Assembly: GCF_017916365.1 (NCBI RefSeq)
Contig: NZ_JAFMSU010000003.1
Location: 1 to 64,000 of the forward strand
Direction of reading: 5' to 3'
From: Rufibacter roseolus
GTDB lineage: Bacteria > Bacteroidota > Bacteroidia > Cytophagales > Hymenobacteraceae
Length of the DNA: 64,000 bases
A program made the translations under genes and the position numbers. Below the pieces are notes generated by a model that worked only from the letters and a program-made list of their open reading frames with translations, was not told where the DNA came from and searched no databases. Of this stretch, positions 44,161 through 52,673 are shown one piece after another (within the stretch, counting starts at the first letter, position 1; every line of letters starts with the position of its first letter).

Positions 44161-44637
44161 AATTTTAATAATAAGTTATACTATATCTACAACGAGTTCA
44201 TTTTCATTTAGTTGAAGATTTGGACCAATACTTCACTTCGGTTTTAATAAAATAAGCCTGGGTGGATTTTCATAGAGACTACCCAGGGTTTGATTTGTAC
44301 TGATTGAAGACTTACCCCAGACCCCGCGTTTGTAAAATCCAGATATTGAAGAATTCAGGTGTTTGAGAATTTGATAGGGCTGGGCCGTGAACAGTGGATC
44401 TTTTGAGGGCGCAGGATGGTAGGTGGATTTAGGCATCAAAAGCCTAAGCAACATATTCAAGGCAACCACAAGGGATTGCCTCTACATTGCGGGTACGCCA
44501 TGATATGCAGGTATAATCATCCCCAACGCTCAAGGAGTACGATATGCGTGCACCAAGAAGGGAAGGCAGTTATCCGCGTGGAAGTTAGTTTGGGTGGAGA
44601 ATAATTCTGGGGTAGGCATAAAGCCTTCCTCTTCTGC
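44161..44637. other. Gene-free stretch upstream of barrel gene
   Basis: It contains a hairpin at about 44249-44288 (AAGCCTGGGT with ACCCAGGGTT) that could end the NADH dehydrogenase transcript from the minus strand. Short open frames here show no recognisable motif. No promoter box was found for the barrel gene. Confidence 0.5.
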
Positions 44638-45972
44638 CTAAATAACAGCTTTGTGGGAAATAGTTTCGGTGATGGGAATGTTTTCCTGTTTTTTGCCCAC
44701 AATAAGGCGGTTGCCGGAGTTGTAAGTGAAGTAATTCCAGCACCAGTTCACCATCACGGTCAAACGGTTCCGGAAACCGATGATAGACACCAGGTGGATG
44801 AACATCCAGATAAGCCACGCAACAAAGCCCTGCGACTTGATTTCCTTATTGAAAAGTTTGAGGTCTGCCACGGCCTTGTTCCGCCCGATGGTGGCCATAG
44901 AGCCCTGGTCTTTGTACACGAAAGGCTGCAGCGTTTCGCCTTTGAACAGCCGCACCAGGTTTTTGCCCAGCAACTCGCCCTGCTGCATGGCCGGTTGGGC
45001 CAACATGGGGTGCCCCTGCGGATTCTCGGGGGTGACCATCGCCGCGATATCGCCAATGGCGAAGACTTTTTCATAGCCCACTACCCGGTTGCAAGCATCC
45101 ACCTGCAGGCGGTTGCCTTTGAGGAGGCTTTCCGGCTTCAGACCTAAAACCGGGTTGCCCGTAACCCCGGCGGCCCAGATCAGGGTGCGGGTAATGAGCG
45201 TTTCGCCGTTGTCCAGGGTTACTGTGTAGCCATCGTAGGATTTTACGCGCCGGTTAAGCCAGATCTGCACGCCCATCTCTTCCAGGAACTGCTGTGATTT
45301 AAGGGAGGCTTCCTTAGACATGCCTTTGAGCAACTCGCCGCCGCTCTGGATCAGGTGAATGTCCATGGATTTGAAGTCCAGCTCCGGGTAATCTTTGGGG
45401 AACACGTGCTTGCGCAGTTCGCTCAGGGCACCCGCCAGTTCTACGCCGGTGGGACCGCCGCCCACTATCACGTAGTCCATGAGGCTGTTGAGTTGTTCGT
45501 GGTCGTCTAGTTGCAGGGAACTCTCAAAGTTGCTTAGGATTGTATTGCGCAGACAGTTGGCATCTTCCACGCTTTTCATGGACAGGGCATTCTGCTCCAT
45601 CTGCTTATCCCCGAAGTAATTGGTGGTGGCGCCGGTGGCAATGACCAGGTAATCGTACCGGATGAGCCCGATGTTAGTCTCCACGAGCTGTTCCTGGGTG
45701 TTCACGCACTGCACCTCAGCTAGCCTGAAATAAAAATTCTCCTGCTCCTCAAATACCTTCCGGAAGGGGTGAATGATGGACTCCGCGTCAATGGCAGCCG
45801 TGGCCACCTGGTACATGAGCGGCTGGAAAGTGTGGTAGTTCTGCTTATCAATGAGGATGACCTGCACATCGGCGTGTCTCAGGGATTTCACCAGTTCCAA
45901 ACCGGCAAAGCCGCCGCCTATGATGACTACCTTTGGTTTACCGGTATTTTTGATTCGTGCGTATGTTGCCAT
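44638..45972 (-). CDS. ndh: Type II NADH:quinone dehydrogenase
   Basis: A 444-residue flavoprotein that passes electrons from NADH to quinone without pumping protons. The FAD dinucleotide site is 'KVVIIGGGFAGLELVKSL' and the NADH site 'DYVIVGGGPTGVELAGAL'. 'VFAIGDIAAM' is the second FAD contact. A C-terminal hydrophobic segment, 'GFVAWLIWMFIHLVSIIGF', anchors it to the inner membrane, as in other membrane-bound NDH-2 enzymes. It stands alone. Confidence 0.94.
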   Translation of the reverse strand: MATYARIKNTGKPKVVIIGGGFAGLELVKSLRHADVQVILIDKQNYHTFQPLMYQVATAAIDAESIIHPFRKVFEEQENFYFRLAEVQCVNTQEQLVETNIGLIRYDYLVIATGATTNYFGDKQMEQNALSMKSVEDANCLRNTILSNFESSLQLDDHEQLNSLMDYVIVGGGPTGVELAGALSELRKHVFPKDYPELDFKSMDIHLIQSGGELLKGMSKEASLKSQQFLEEMGVQIWLNRRVKSYDGYTVTLDNGETLITRTLIWAAGVTGNPVLGLKPESLLKGNRLQVDACNRVVGYEKVFAIGDIAAMVTPENPQGHPMLAQPAMQQGELLGKNLVRLFKGETLQPFVYKDQGSMATIGRNKAVADLKLFNKEIKSQGFVAWLIWMFIHLVSIIGFRNRLTVMVNWCWNYFTYNSGNRLIVGKKQENIPITETISHKAVI

Positions 45973-46278
45973 GGTCCTCTGTCAAGAGATTAACTCCCAA
46001 TTGTGGTGCGGAAAGAAAGCCTTTCCCTACCAAGGTACGGCAGATTTCTGTTCCTCCCCCTGGTACGGGTAAAGTTTACGTGTGGCAGGCGCCGCTGTTC
46101 AGTTTTACAGATCAGAAGCAAATTGCAAGACATAAAAATCCCTGCGGTTTCTTTTGCCTAAAGAAACCGCAGGGTTTTTACACGCCCAACAAAAAACAGG
46201 GCCGGGCTTCATTTTAAACCTAAACCTCAATGGTAAATGCACAGCAAAAACCTAATAGCAGGTCTTGCTTCATAGAAT
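45973..46278. other. Gene-free stretch with terminator
   Basis: It holds the terminator at 46134-46179. A TACCTTGG-like box (minus strand, about 46030-46036) could serve the NADH dehydrogenase. No gene is recognised. Confidence 0.45.
46134..46179. terminator. Terminator of small lipoprotein gene
   Basis: AAAAATCCCTGCGGTTTC pairs with GAAACCGCAGGGTTTTT (ending 46179), with A/T runs on both sides. Confidence 0.85.
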
Positions 46279-46557
46279 CTAACTGGCTCTCCTTTTGGCT
46301 TCGGTTTGCATAACTTTTAATTCATCCTGGGCGGCTTTGAGGCGGCTCTTGGCGGCTTTTTCCCGTTGCTTGGCATCGTTGGTATCCTGCTCGGCCCTTT
46401 TCAACTCGGCTTTGAGGCTCTCAATCTGGCGCTGCTGCTCTGCCACTATGGGGTCACTGGAGTAATTATTTCCCGGCAAGATAGCGCAACCAGTGACCAA
46501 GGGAAAAACGAGCACCAGCACCGCCGATGCCAGCTTAGTATAAGTACATGATTTCAT
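46279..46557 (-). CDS. Small coiled-coil lipoprotein
   Basis: A 92-residue lipoprotein: signal 'VLVLVFPLVTGC' with Cys24 as the lipid site. The mature part is a continuous predicted coiled coil ('EQQRQIESLKAELKRAEQ' through 'KAAQDELKVMQTEAKRR'). It may act as a peptidoglycan-spanning or structural lipoprotein like Lpp/OsmE-type proteins, but no direct homology is claimed. Confidence 0.8.
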   Translation of the reverse strand: MKSCTYTKLASAVLVLVFPLVTGCAILPGNNYSSDPIVAEQQRQIESLKAELKRAEQDTNDAKQREKAAKSRLKAAQDELKVMQTEAKRRAS

Positions 46558-46741
46558 AGCCTTAAGAGTTGGTATTTATCCGCTTACGCCTTTATCAAGA
46601 GGTTGTTTTACAATAGTTTATAAGTTTTTATCAATTAAACTCAGATGTTCTCCACCCGGTTTTCACACAACGCCTTATGCTTTCAGTTATAAGCCTTATT
46701 CCAGAAACCAGCATCACATACTGGTGGGGCGCTAAAGAGAA

Positions 46742-46787
46742 CTCCCGTTTAGAGCCCGTTTTCCTAAGAACCGGCCCTAAACGGGAG
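46742..46787. repeat. Dispersed palindrome copy with 15-bp arms
   Basis: CTCCCGTTTAGAGCC (46742-46756) and GGCCCTAAACGGGAG (46773-46787) pair with one mismatch around CGTTTTCCTAAGAACC. It lies 30 bases past the stop of the next minus-strand gene. Confidence 0.75.
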
Positions 46788-46816
46788 CTGAAGTCTAGCT
46801 TTGAGAAAAACTGATC

Positions 46817-47227
46817 TTATAAATCTGGATGGGAACCGGCTCTTCTTCTAAGGGTTCTCACCCGGGCTGGCTCCATTTCCTCTGGTCTGGAGAGCGTGCC
46901 TACCACTAAACCCACCAAGCCCATGGTCAGGAATGTGTTGCGCGCCTTGGTGTTTTGGGCAAACCCAAAGATCCAGGGGGCAGCCAGAGAGAAGACACTG
47001 GTGGCAAAGTCAATGGCCAGGTGCGCTTTGTAAGGCATCACCTGCACGGCGCCCCACTCGGCTTTGGTAACTAACGCAGAAACTAGGGTACCGCCCGCAA
47101 TGGCGCGGCAAAGCGTGGTTGCGGTTTCTTCTTCGGTAAAGCCCACAGATTCTGGGGCCGAGGCCACTGCGGGAATATAGGCCACTTCAGCAATGCCGTG
47201 CATGGGCCGGGTGATGGGTTGCCACAT
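46817..47227 (-). CDS. Small membrane protein, SPW-like
   Basis: A 136-residue protein with about three hydrophobic helices. 'KAHLAIDFATSVFSLAAPWIFGF' resembles the SPW-type motif of small bacterial membrane proteins; function unknown. The N-terminal 35 residues are probably periplasmic or cytoplasmic and not a signal peptide. It is followed by a palindrome that may terminate it. Confidence 0.65.
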   Translation of the reverse strand: MWQPITRPMHGIAEVAYIPAVASAPESVGFTEEETATTLCRAIAGGTLVSALVTKAEWGAVQVMPYKAHLAIDFATSVFSLAAPWIFGFAQNTKARNTFLTMGLVGLVVGTLSRPEEMEPARVRTLRRRAGSHPDL

Positions 47228-47352
47228 AGAATTAAAGATTTTATAGATGAAACATGGAAGCTGTTAAACCACAGCTTTTTACTTTTCAATTTTGTACGAG
47301 GGCAAGTTGGGTTTGTTTTTAACTAATTCTCTTTTCCGCTTTTCCGCAATAA

Positions 47353-47382
47353 CCCGTTTTTTGGGAAAACAGGCTCTAAACA
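47353..47382. repeat. Dispersed palindrome copy, partial
   Basis: CCCGTTTTTTGGGAAAACAG then GCTCTAAAC retains centre and right arm. It lies between divergent genes. Confidence 0.5.
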
Positions 47383-47490
47383 CCCCTACCGGAACCAAAC
47401 AAAGCTTAAAACAGTCTTAAAGAAAATGGTCTTAGGCGGAGGCCAAGATCCTGTTTTCCTTCTTTTCGGTTTTTAAAACTACCTTACGCT

Positions 47491-47919
47491 ATGAATTTCC
47501 TGGTTTTTTTTTTCAGTGCGTTACTGTCCTTCTCCTCCCCTACCTGGCTGAAGGAACTTGACCAAGCCAAAACCCTGGCGCAAAAAGAGCACAAGACCAT
47601 ATTGCTGAACTTCTCCGGCTCAGACTGGTGCGGCCCCTGCATCAAACTGGAGAAAGACATCTTTGAGAACGAGGCTTTCCAGGCGTACGCGGCCCAGAAC
47701 CTGGTGCTGGTGAACGCCGATTTCCCGCGCCTGAAGAAAAACCAGTTGGATAAGCGCCAAACCGCCCTTAATGAGGCCTTGGCCGAGAAATACAACCAAA
47801 ACGGTATCTTCCCGCTTACCCTGCTTTTAGACGCCAACGGGAACGTGATCAGGAAATGGGAAGGCATTCCGGCCAAAGAAGCAACTGCTTTCATTGCCCT
47901 GTTACAGACTAGCAAATAA
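47491..47919 (+). CDS. Exported thioredoxin-like protein
   Basis: A 142-residue protein with an N-terminal hydrophobic segment ('FLVFFFSALLSFSS', signal peptide or anchor) and a thioredoxin fold carrying 'SDWCGPCIKLEKD' (Cys47, Cys50). It resembles the DUF255/TlpA-like reductases of the cell envelope, which reduce disulphides of partner proteins. It starts a four-gene operon: its TAA overlaps the ATG of apbE by one base. In this setting it may keep partner cysteines of the DUF4266-like lipoprotein reduced. Confidence 0.85.
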   Translation: MNFLVFFFSALLSFSSPTWLKELDQAKTLAQKEHKTILLNFSGSDWCGPCIKLEKDIFENEAFQAYAAQNLVLVNADFPRLKKNQLDKRQTALNEALAEKYNQNGIFPLTLLLDANGNVIRKWEGIPAKEATAFIALLQTSK

Positions 47920-48875
47920 TGAACCCAGACCTTGCGCCCAGAACCGGGGAAAAACTCTACCGCCGTGTCCAGAAACTGATGGGCAACCGTTTTGAGTTAA
48001 CCATTCTGGCCGAGGACGAGCATAGGGCCGCCACTTGCCTGGACGCCGCCGTAGCGGAGATCCAGCGCATAGAGGCGGCCCTTACTACTTTTTCAGACAA
48101 CAGCCTCACAAACCAGATCAACGCCATGGCGGGCATAGCGCCGGTACAAACCTCGCCGGAAGTGTATGACCTCATCGTGCGGTCGCTGCGGCTTTCAGAG
48201 TTAACCCAAGGCGCTTTCGATATCACCTACGGCGGCGTGGACAAAAGCCTCTGGAACTTTGACCTGCACATGAAAGCCCTGCCAAGCCCGGCGGTAGCCA
48301 AAGCCTCCGTACGGTTGGTGAACTACAGAAACGTGGTGCTGAACCCTCAGGACCGCAGTGTTTTTCTGCGGGAGAAAGGCATGCGCATCGGATTTGGGGG
48401 CATTGGCAAAGGCTACGCCGCGGAGCGTTCTAAGGCCGTTTTGCAGAAAATAGGCGTGAAAAGCGGCATCGTGAACGCGGCCGGTGACCTCACTGCCTGG
48501 GGTTTGCAGCCCAACGGCGAGGTCTGGACCATCGGCATCGCCGATCCGGAGGCGGCGCACCAGCCTTTCTCCCGGCTCAACATCACCAACATGGCCGTGG
48601 CCACCTCGGGCAACTATGAGAAGTACGTCGTTATAGACGGAAAAAAATACAGCCACACCATCAATCCAAAGACCGGTTTACCCGTTACAGGAGTGAAAAG
48701 CGCCACTATCATTTGCCCCAACGCAGAACTCGCCGATGCCATGGCCACGCCAATGATGGTGATGGGCGTAAAAGTGGGCCTGAACCTGATCAACCAAATG
48801 AAAGGCATTGCCTGCGTGATGATAGATGACCACAACAACGTGCATTGTTCAGACAACATAAGGTTAACCGTATGA
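47919..48875 (+). CDS. apbE: FAD:protein FMN transferase
   Basis: A 318-residue ApbE-family enzyme that attaches FMN from FAD covalently to Thr or Ser of target proteins. The conserved segments are 'VQKLMGNRFELTI', 'FDITYGGVDKSLW' and 'IGFGGIGKGYAAERS'. 'GIVNAAGDLTAWG' is the flavin-binding site, followed by 'YSHTINPKTGLPV' and 'LADAMATPMMVMG'. Unlike many homologues no signal peptide or lipobox is present from this start, so it may work in the cytoplasm or have an unusual export route. It overlaps the upstream gene by one base and the downstream gene by four. Confidence 0.93.
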   Translation: MNPDLAPRTGEKLYRRVQKLMGNRFELTILAEDEHRAATCLDAAVAEIQRIEAALTTFSDNSLTNQINAMAGIAPVQTSPEVYDLIVRSLRLSELTQGAFDITYGGVDKSLWNFDLHMKALPSPAVAKASVRLVNYRNVVLNPQDRSVFLREKGMRIGFGGIGKGYAAERSKAVLQKIGVKSGIVNAAGDLTAWGLQPNGEVWTIGIADPEAAHQPFSRLNITNMAVATSGNYEKYVVIDGKKYSHTINPKTGLPVTGVKSATIICPNAELADAMATPMMVMGVKVGLNLINQMKGIACVMIDDHNNVHCSDNIRLTV

Positions 48876-49093
48876 CTTTCCTTAAAAGTAAAATCCTGGT
48901 GCTGCTGGTCACGGGGGCGGGCCTGGCTTCCTGCCAATCGGTGAAGGAGTACAACAAGATGTACCTCAATGACTCTGAGATGGTGCTCTCCGCCAGGAAA
49001 GTGCAGAAGACCGAGATGAGCTTCATGCAGTACCGCGAGGGCGCATCGGGGGCCAACGGCGGTACTTCGGGCGGAGGATGTGGCTGTAACTAA
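48872..49093 (+). CDS. DUF4266-like mini-lipoprotein with Gly/Cys tail
   Basis: A 73-residue lipoprotein. The signal 'ILVLLVTGAGLASC' gives a lipidated Cys20, then 'SVKEYNKMYLNDSEMVLSAR', and the C-terminus is Gly/Ser-rich and ends GGGCGCN. This layout fits the DUF4266 family as I remember it. The tail contains EGASGAN, which faintly resembles the (S/T)GA(S/T) flavinylation motif of ApbE targets but has Asn in place of the acceptor Thr/Ser. The ATG at 48872 overlaps the apbE stop (ATGA), showing tight translational coupling. A longer frame from 48845 is unlikely. Confidence 0.8.
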   Translation: MTFLKSKILVLLVTGAGLASCQSVKEYNKMYLNDSEMVLSARKVQKTEMSFMQYREGASGANGGTSGGGCGCN

Positions 49094-49108
49094 TCAAGCG
49101 GAGCCACC

Positions 49109-50323
49109 ATGCAGAAGATTTACCTCAGCGCCTCGTTCTTCTTTCTCTCCATCCTGGGTTCTTTTGCCCAGACCGCCACGCCCAAAGACACCACCACTTT
49201 CAGAAGACGCAAACTGAAGCTGGAGGAAGTCAACTTTGTATCCAGTTACTATACCCAGGACGGAAATAACTCGGCGGTGACAGGCGGCATCGGCACAGAG
49301 GAACTCACCGATGTAGCCACCAACTTTGACCTGACCTTCACCCGGTCAGACGCCAAAAACCGGGCGCATACGCTCAACGTGGCCGTGGGCTTTGACCATT
49401 ATTCCTCGGCCTCGTCAGACCTTATTGACCCTACCACCATTTCCTCGGCCTCGGCAGCCGATAACCGCATTTACCCATCGGTGCAGTGGTCTATGCGGGA
49501 CCAGGAGAAGCATTACGCCGTGGGTGCCGGGCTTTCTCTGTCTACTGAGTATGACTACTTCTCTAAAGGGGCCAACGTGAACTTCGCGAAGTTCTCCAAA
49601 GACAATAACCGCGAGTTTGGGGTGGGGTTAAGCGCTTACCTGGACACCTGGACGGTGATCTACCCCATTGAGCTGCGCACGATAGAAACCAACGGCACCC
49701 GCGTGGACAACCCCGAGGCGCACGGCTCCAAACCGCGCAACACCTTTAACACCTCGCTGTCACTGGCCCAGGTCATCAATAAACGGCTGCAGCTTTCGCT
49801 TTTGCTGGACCTTACCTACCAGCAAGGCCAGTTGGGCACGCTGTATCAGCGGGTGTATTTTCAGGATAACTCTTTGGATGTGGAACGGCTGCCTTCTTCC
49901 CGGTTCAAGGTTCCGGTGGGCGTAAGGGCGCATTACTTTGTCACCGACAAACTTATACTGCGGTCTTTCTACCGATTCTACTCAGACAACTGGGGAATCA
50001 AGGCGCATACCGCTGAGTTGGAGACCCCGTTTAAGGTCACGCCCTTTATCTCATTGAGTCCTTACTATCGGTTCTACGCGCAAAGCGCCGCCGACTATTT
50101 TGCCGGCTACCAGCAGCACTCGCCCGGTGAGCGGCGCTACACCAGTGACTATGATCTGTCCAAGTTCACCAGCCATTACGCCGGCCTCAACTTCAGGATC
50201 ACCTCAGTGGATGGGGTTTTCGGGATTAAAAAACTGAACACGCTGGAATTACGCTATGGCCACTACAACCGCAGCAATGGCCTGGTCTCCAATACGGTTT
50301 CCTTAGCCGCCACCCTTAAGTAA
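49109..50323 (+). CDS. DUF3570-like outer-membrane beta-barrel
   Basis: A 404-residue protein with a signal peptide ('FFFLSILGSFAQ') and a long run of alternating strands. It begins 'RRRKLKLEEVNFVSSYYTQDG', includes 'IYPSVQWSMRDQEKHYAVGAGLSL' and ends 'NTLELRYGHYNRSNGL'. This is the DUF3570 family pattern, a large predicted outer-membrane barrel. It is the last gene of the thioredoxin/ApbE/DUF4266 operon, 15 bases after the lipoprotein. It could be the route for, or receptor of, the modified lipoprotein. Confidence 0.85.
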   Translation: MQKIYLSASFFFLSILGSFAQTATPKDTTTFRRRKLKLEEVNFVSSYYTQDGNNSAVTGGIGTEELTDVATNFDLTFTRSDAKNRAHTLNVAVGFDHYSSASSDLIDPTTISSASAADNRIYPSVQWSMRDQEKHYAVGAGLSLSTEYDYFSKGANVNFAKFSKDNNREFGVGLSAYLDTWTVIYPIELRTIETNGTRVDNPEAHGSKPRNTFNTSLSLAQVINKRLQLSLLLDLTYQQGQLGTLYQRVYFQDNSLDVERLPSSRFKVPVGVRAHYFVTDKLILRSFYRFYSDNWGIKAHTAELETPFKVTPFISLSPYYRFYAQSAADYFAGYQQHSPGERRYTSDYDLSKFTSHYAGLNFRITSVDGVFGIKKLNTLELRYGHYNRSNGLVSNTVSLAATLK

Positions 50324-50346
50324 TACCAAACTGAACCACATCTGGG

Positions 50347-50384
50347 AGCCAACCTACCGCCTTTGGGCGAAGGGTTGGCTTTCT
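50347..50384 (+). terminator. Terminator of the ApbE operon
   Basis: AGCCAACC (50347-50354) pairs with GGTTGGCT (50373-50380), with an inner stem GCC/GGC and a short T-rich tail. Confidence 0.75.
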
Positions 50385-50400
50385 TAAGTTCTAGGGGATT

Positions 50401-50436
50401 GTTTCAAGCCAGATATGAAAAAAAGGCTGTGAAACG
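50401..50436. repeat. Dispersed palindrome copy
   Basis: GTTTCAAGCC (50401-50410) and GGCTGTGAAAC (50425-50435) flank AGATATGAAAAAAA, between convergent genes. Confidence 0.6.
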
Positions 50437-50447
50437 CAGTGCAGGGC

Positions 50448-50660
50448 TTAAGCTGTATAGCCGTACCGGTTAGATTTCAACTCCAGGCGAATGAGCATGG
50501 TAATCCGCTCGCTCAAGGTGTCACTGATGACCTTAAGCTCATCCTGTGAGTACAGGTAAAAATCCAGACTATTGATGAAGTCTACAGCGTCTGAGCAAGC
50601 CACTAAATCTGCCTTGCTTATGATGTGAAGCACCGTTTCTAAAGGTATCTTTTTCTCCAT
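50448..50660 (-). CDS. Small hypothetical helical protein
   Basis: A 70-residue frame, 'KIPLETVLHIISKADLVACS' to 'IRLELKSNRYGYTA', with amphipathic helices and no recognised domain. Third-codon composition looks coding, and a terminator-like palindrome lies downstream. It is small, so the call is tentative. Confidence 0.5.
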   Translation of the reverse strand: MEKKIPLETVLHIISKADLVACSDAVDFINSLDFYLYSQDELKVISDTLSERITMLIRLELKSNRYGYTA

Positions 50661-51204
50661 ATAGTTTGCTCTCTTTGCTTACACGTTCAAACCAATTTAG
50701 GAGATTTTAATTCCAAAACCAAAAGGAAAAATACTACTAATCAACCATTTACAGTATTTACCACAATACAAATAGGGTAAACCGTAGCTAAATATCATAC
50801 TATTTAAAAACCAAAAAAGTATTTATTTAATACCATAAGTATGATCATTCAACAACAAGGTGTCATTTAAAGGTTTAGAGCACGTTTTTATCAAAATAGA
50901 ATAAAACACAACAAAGGATATATATAATTTTTCCAATCATACACTTCCTCAATTCTTCACTTTAAATTGTATTATTTAATTCAGGTTTGCGGTAATCAGC
51001 AGTAAACTAAAATGTTAACAACAGACATGAGAGTTACAGGCTTGCTCTAACATCTCTCCGGAGGGAACGTAAACTTCAATACCTTTTGTGGGCCATTGGT
51101 CATTACCAGTGTACCTTACCAGGTGGTGACCTTTAGCTGAGCAGTCTCGGTTAAGGTTGCCCAAGAAACGCAATGTCAACCCAACGGCCTAACGACCTTT
51201 AACT
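50661..51204. other. Long AT-rich leader region upstream of stress operon
   Basis: AT-rich through 50990, then less so. It contains the hairpin at 51098-51131 and a TACCTTTTG box at 51080-51088 close to the Bacteroidota -7 element. No gene is recognised. Confidence 0.45.
51098..51131 (+). promoter_or_regulatory. 10-bp leader hairpin upstream of DUF2382 gene
   Basis: GGTCATTACC (51098-51107) pairs with GGTGGTGACC (51122-51131) through two G-U pairs. It lies about 75 bases before the start codon and inside any transcript that begins at the box near 51080; a regulatory leader is possible. Confidence 0.35.
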
Positions 51205-52476
51205 ATGGAAAGAAGAGATCAACCTGCATCAAACTATCATCTGAAAGAGTTAGGCGACAGCCGGTTCACGGTGGCCAAAGGTGATTCAGACATCAGGGGC
51301 TGGAAAGTAAATGATTCAACTGGCAACATCCTGGGCAAGGTAAAGGACCTGCTCTGTGATCCCCAGGCCCTTAAGGTGCGCTACCTCATCGTTGATCTGG
51401 AAGGAAACGTCCTGGACCTGGAGTCCCGCGATATTCTCATCCCTATTGGGCTGGCAGAACTGCATGAAGCCGACGATGTGGTGATGGTGCCATCCATTTC
51501 CCCAGCCCAGCTGCAGGCCCTGCCTACCTATGACAAGCATAACCTTACCCAGGAGATTGAAAGGGCTGTACAGCGGATCTTTGTGGGCGACCATGTGCAC
51601 GGTACTTCTCCGGCCCGGCACCCGGAAACGACTGACTTTTACAGCAACGAGCATTTCAACCAGAACAACCTCTACCGAAACCGTAAACCCAAGAACGTGA
51701 TCGGGCTTTTTCCGGATGCCGTTAGTGCGCAACGGGTAACGCAGGAACTGTTTCATAGCGGCTTTCCTGAAGAGGCCGTTGAAGTGGCCTATCGGCACGG
51801 CGAGGGCAATCAGCAGGGTGACTCCTCCCCTAATTTCGAGCAGTTCTTCCACTCCCTTTTCGCCAGCCCCGAGGAGGCAAGAGCACATGAGGCTAAGATG
51901 CAGAACAGCCATGCGCTGGTAGTGGTACACGCCTACTCCCAAGACGAGGCCAATCGCGCCGCCCACTTGCTAGACTCCCCACCCACCTCAGAACTGGATA
52001 TTCAGGTAGAGAGGGCCTCACCAGCTTCCCCCTTAACGGACGGAGCCTTAGAGCAATCCCCAGCAAGGGCGTATTCCCAGGATGCTACTACCATTCCGGT
52101 GGTAGAGGATAAATCTCACCTTGACAAACAGGAAGTGGGAACCGGCCAAACGCATAGTCATAGGGTGGAAAGACCCTTGGAGGAGAAAATGCAGCAGCAG
52201 GAAGAACACATCCAGATTGAGCGCATTCCCGTGGACCGTTCCGCCACCGAGGTAGATTTCCGCAGTTTCCAGGATGGCGTCATTGAACTGAAAGAATACG
52301 GTGAGGTGCCCATTATCTCCAAAGTAGCCAACGTGGTGGAAGAGATTACCATTGGCAAGGATGTAGAAATACGGGAAGAGATTATCCAGGACACCGTCAA
52401 GAAAACCGAAATCCAGATTGAGGACCTGAGAAATGACAACCCTCGGACCAACCCGCCAGGGAACTCACATTTTTAA
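51205..52476 (+). CDS. PRC-barrel/DUF2382 stress protein
   Basis: A 423-residue cytoplasmic protein in three parts. A PRC barrel (about 20-100, 'DIRGWKVNDSTGNILGKVKDLL') is followed by a YflT-like heat-stress domain (about 155-255, 'NVIGLFPDAVSAQRVTQELF') and a C-terminal DUF2382 domain (about 290-410, 'TTIPVVEDKSHLDKQEVG' and 'EEITIGKDVEIREEIIQDTVKKTEIQ'). This mix is known from YsnF/AvaK-type general stress proteins. It is the first of three DUF2382 genes. Confidence 0.88.
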   Translation: MERRDQPASNYHLKELGDSRFTVAKGDSDIRGWKVNDSTGNILGKVKDLLCDPQALKVRYLIVDLEGNVLDLESRDILIPIGLAELHEADDVVMVPSISPAQLQALPTYDKHNLTQEIERAVQRIFVGDHVHGTSPARHPETTDFYSNEHFNQNNLYRNRKPKNVIGLFPDAVSAQRVTQELFHSGFPEEAVEVAYRHGEGNQQGDSSPNFEQFFHSLFASPEEARAHEAKMQNSHALVVVHAYSQDEANRAAHLLDSPPTSELDIQVERASPASPLTDGALEQSPARAYSQDATTIPVVEDKSHLDKQEVGTGQTHSHRVERPLEEKMQQQEEHIQIERIPVDRSATEVDFRSFQDGVIELKEYGEVPIISKVANVVEEITIGKDVEIREEIIQDTVKKTEIQIEDLRNDNPRTNPPGNSHF

Positions 52477-52492
52477 GGTCAATTCTTTTTAC

Positions 52493-52552
52493 TCAGCTAT
52501 GAGACAAACCTGAGCCAGAAACAACAGCTTTGTCTCATAGCTGATTTTTTTC
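52493..52552 (+). terminator. Terminator after PRC/DUF2382 gene
   Basis: TCAGCTATGAGACAAA (52493-52508) pairs perfectly over 16 bp with 52529-52544, followed by six T residues. Confidence 0.85.
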
Positions 52553-52637
52553 AGAAGCAGACTAACAAAAAGGAGCCTAATAGTTGCCTATGGAATTCAA
52601 TAGCTTCTGAAAAATTATTTTTGCGCTAAGTAAGACA

Positions 52638-52673
52638 GTTTAGGACCGTTTTTATGAAAATCAGCCGAAAACA
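52638..52673. repeat. Dispersed palindrome copy
   Basis: GTTTAGGACC and AGCCGAAAAC flank GTTTTTATGAAAATC. Confidence 0.5.

Noticed and set aside
44416-44604. 62-codon frame in the stretch after the NADH dehydrogenase
   Set aside because: No domain, no promoter, and no conserved pattern; not similar to a transposase on inspection.
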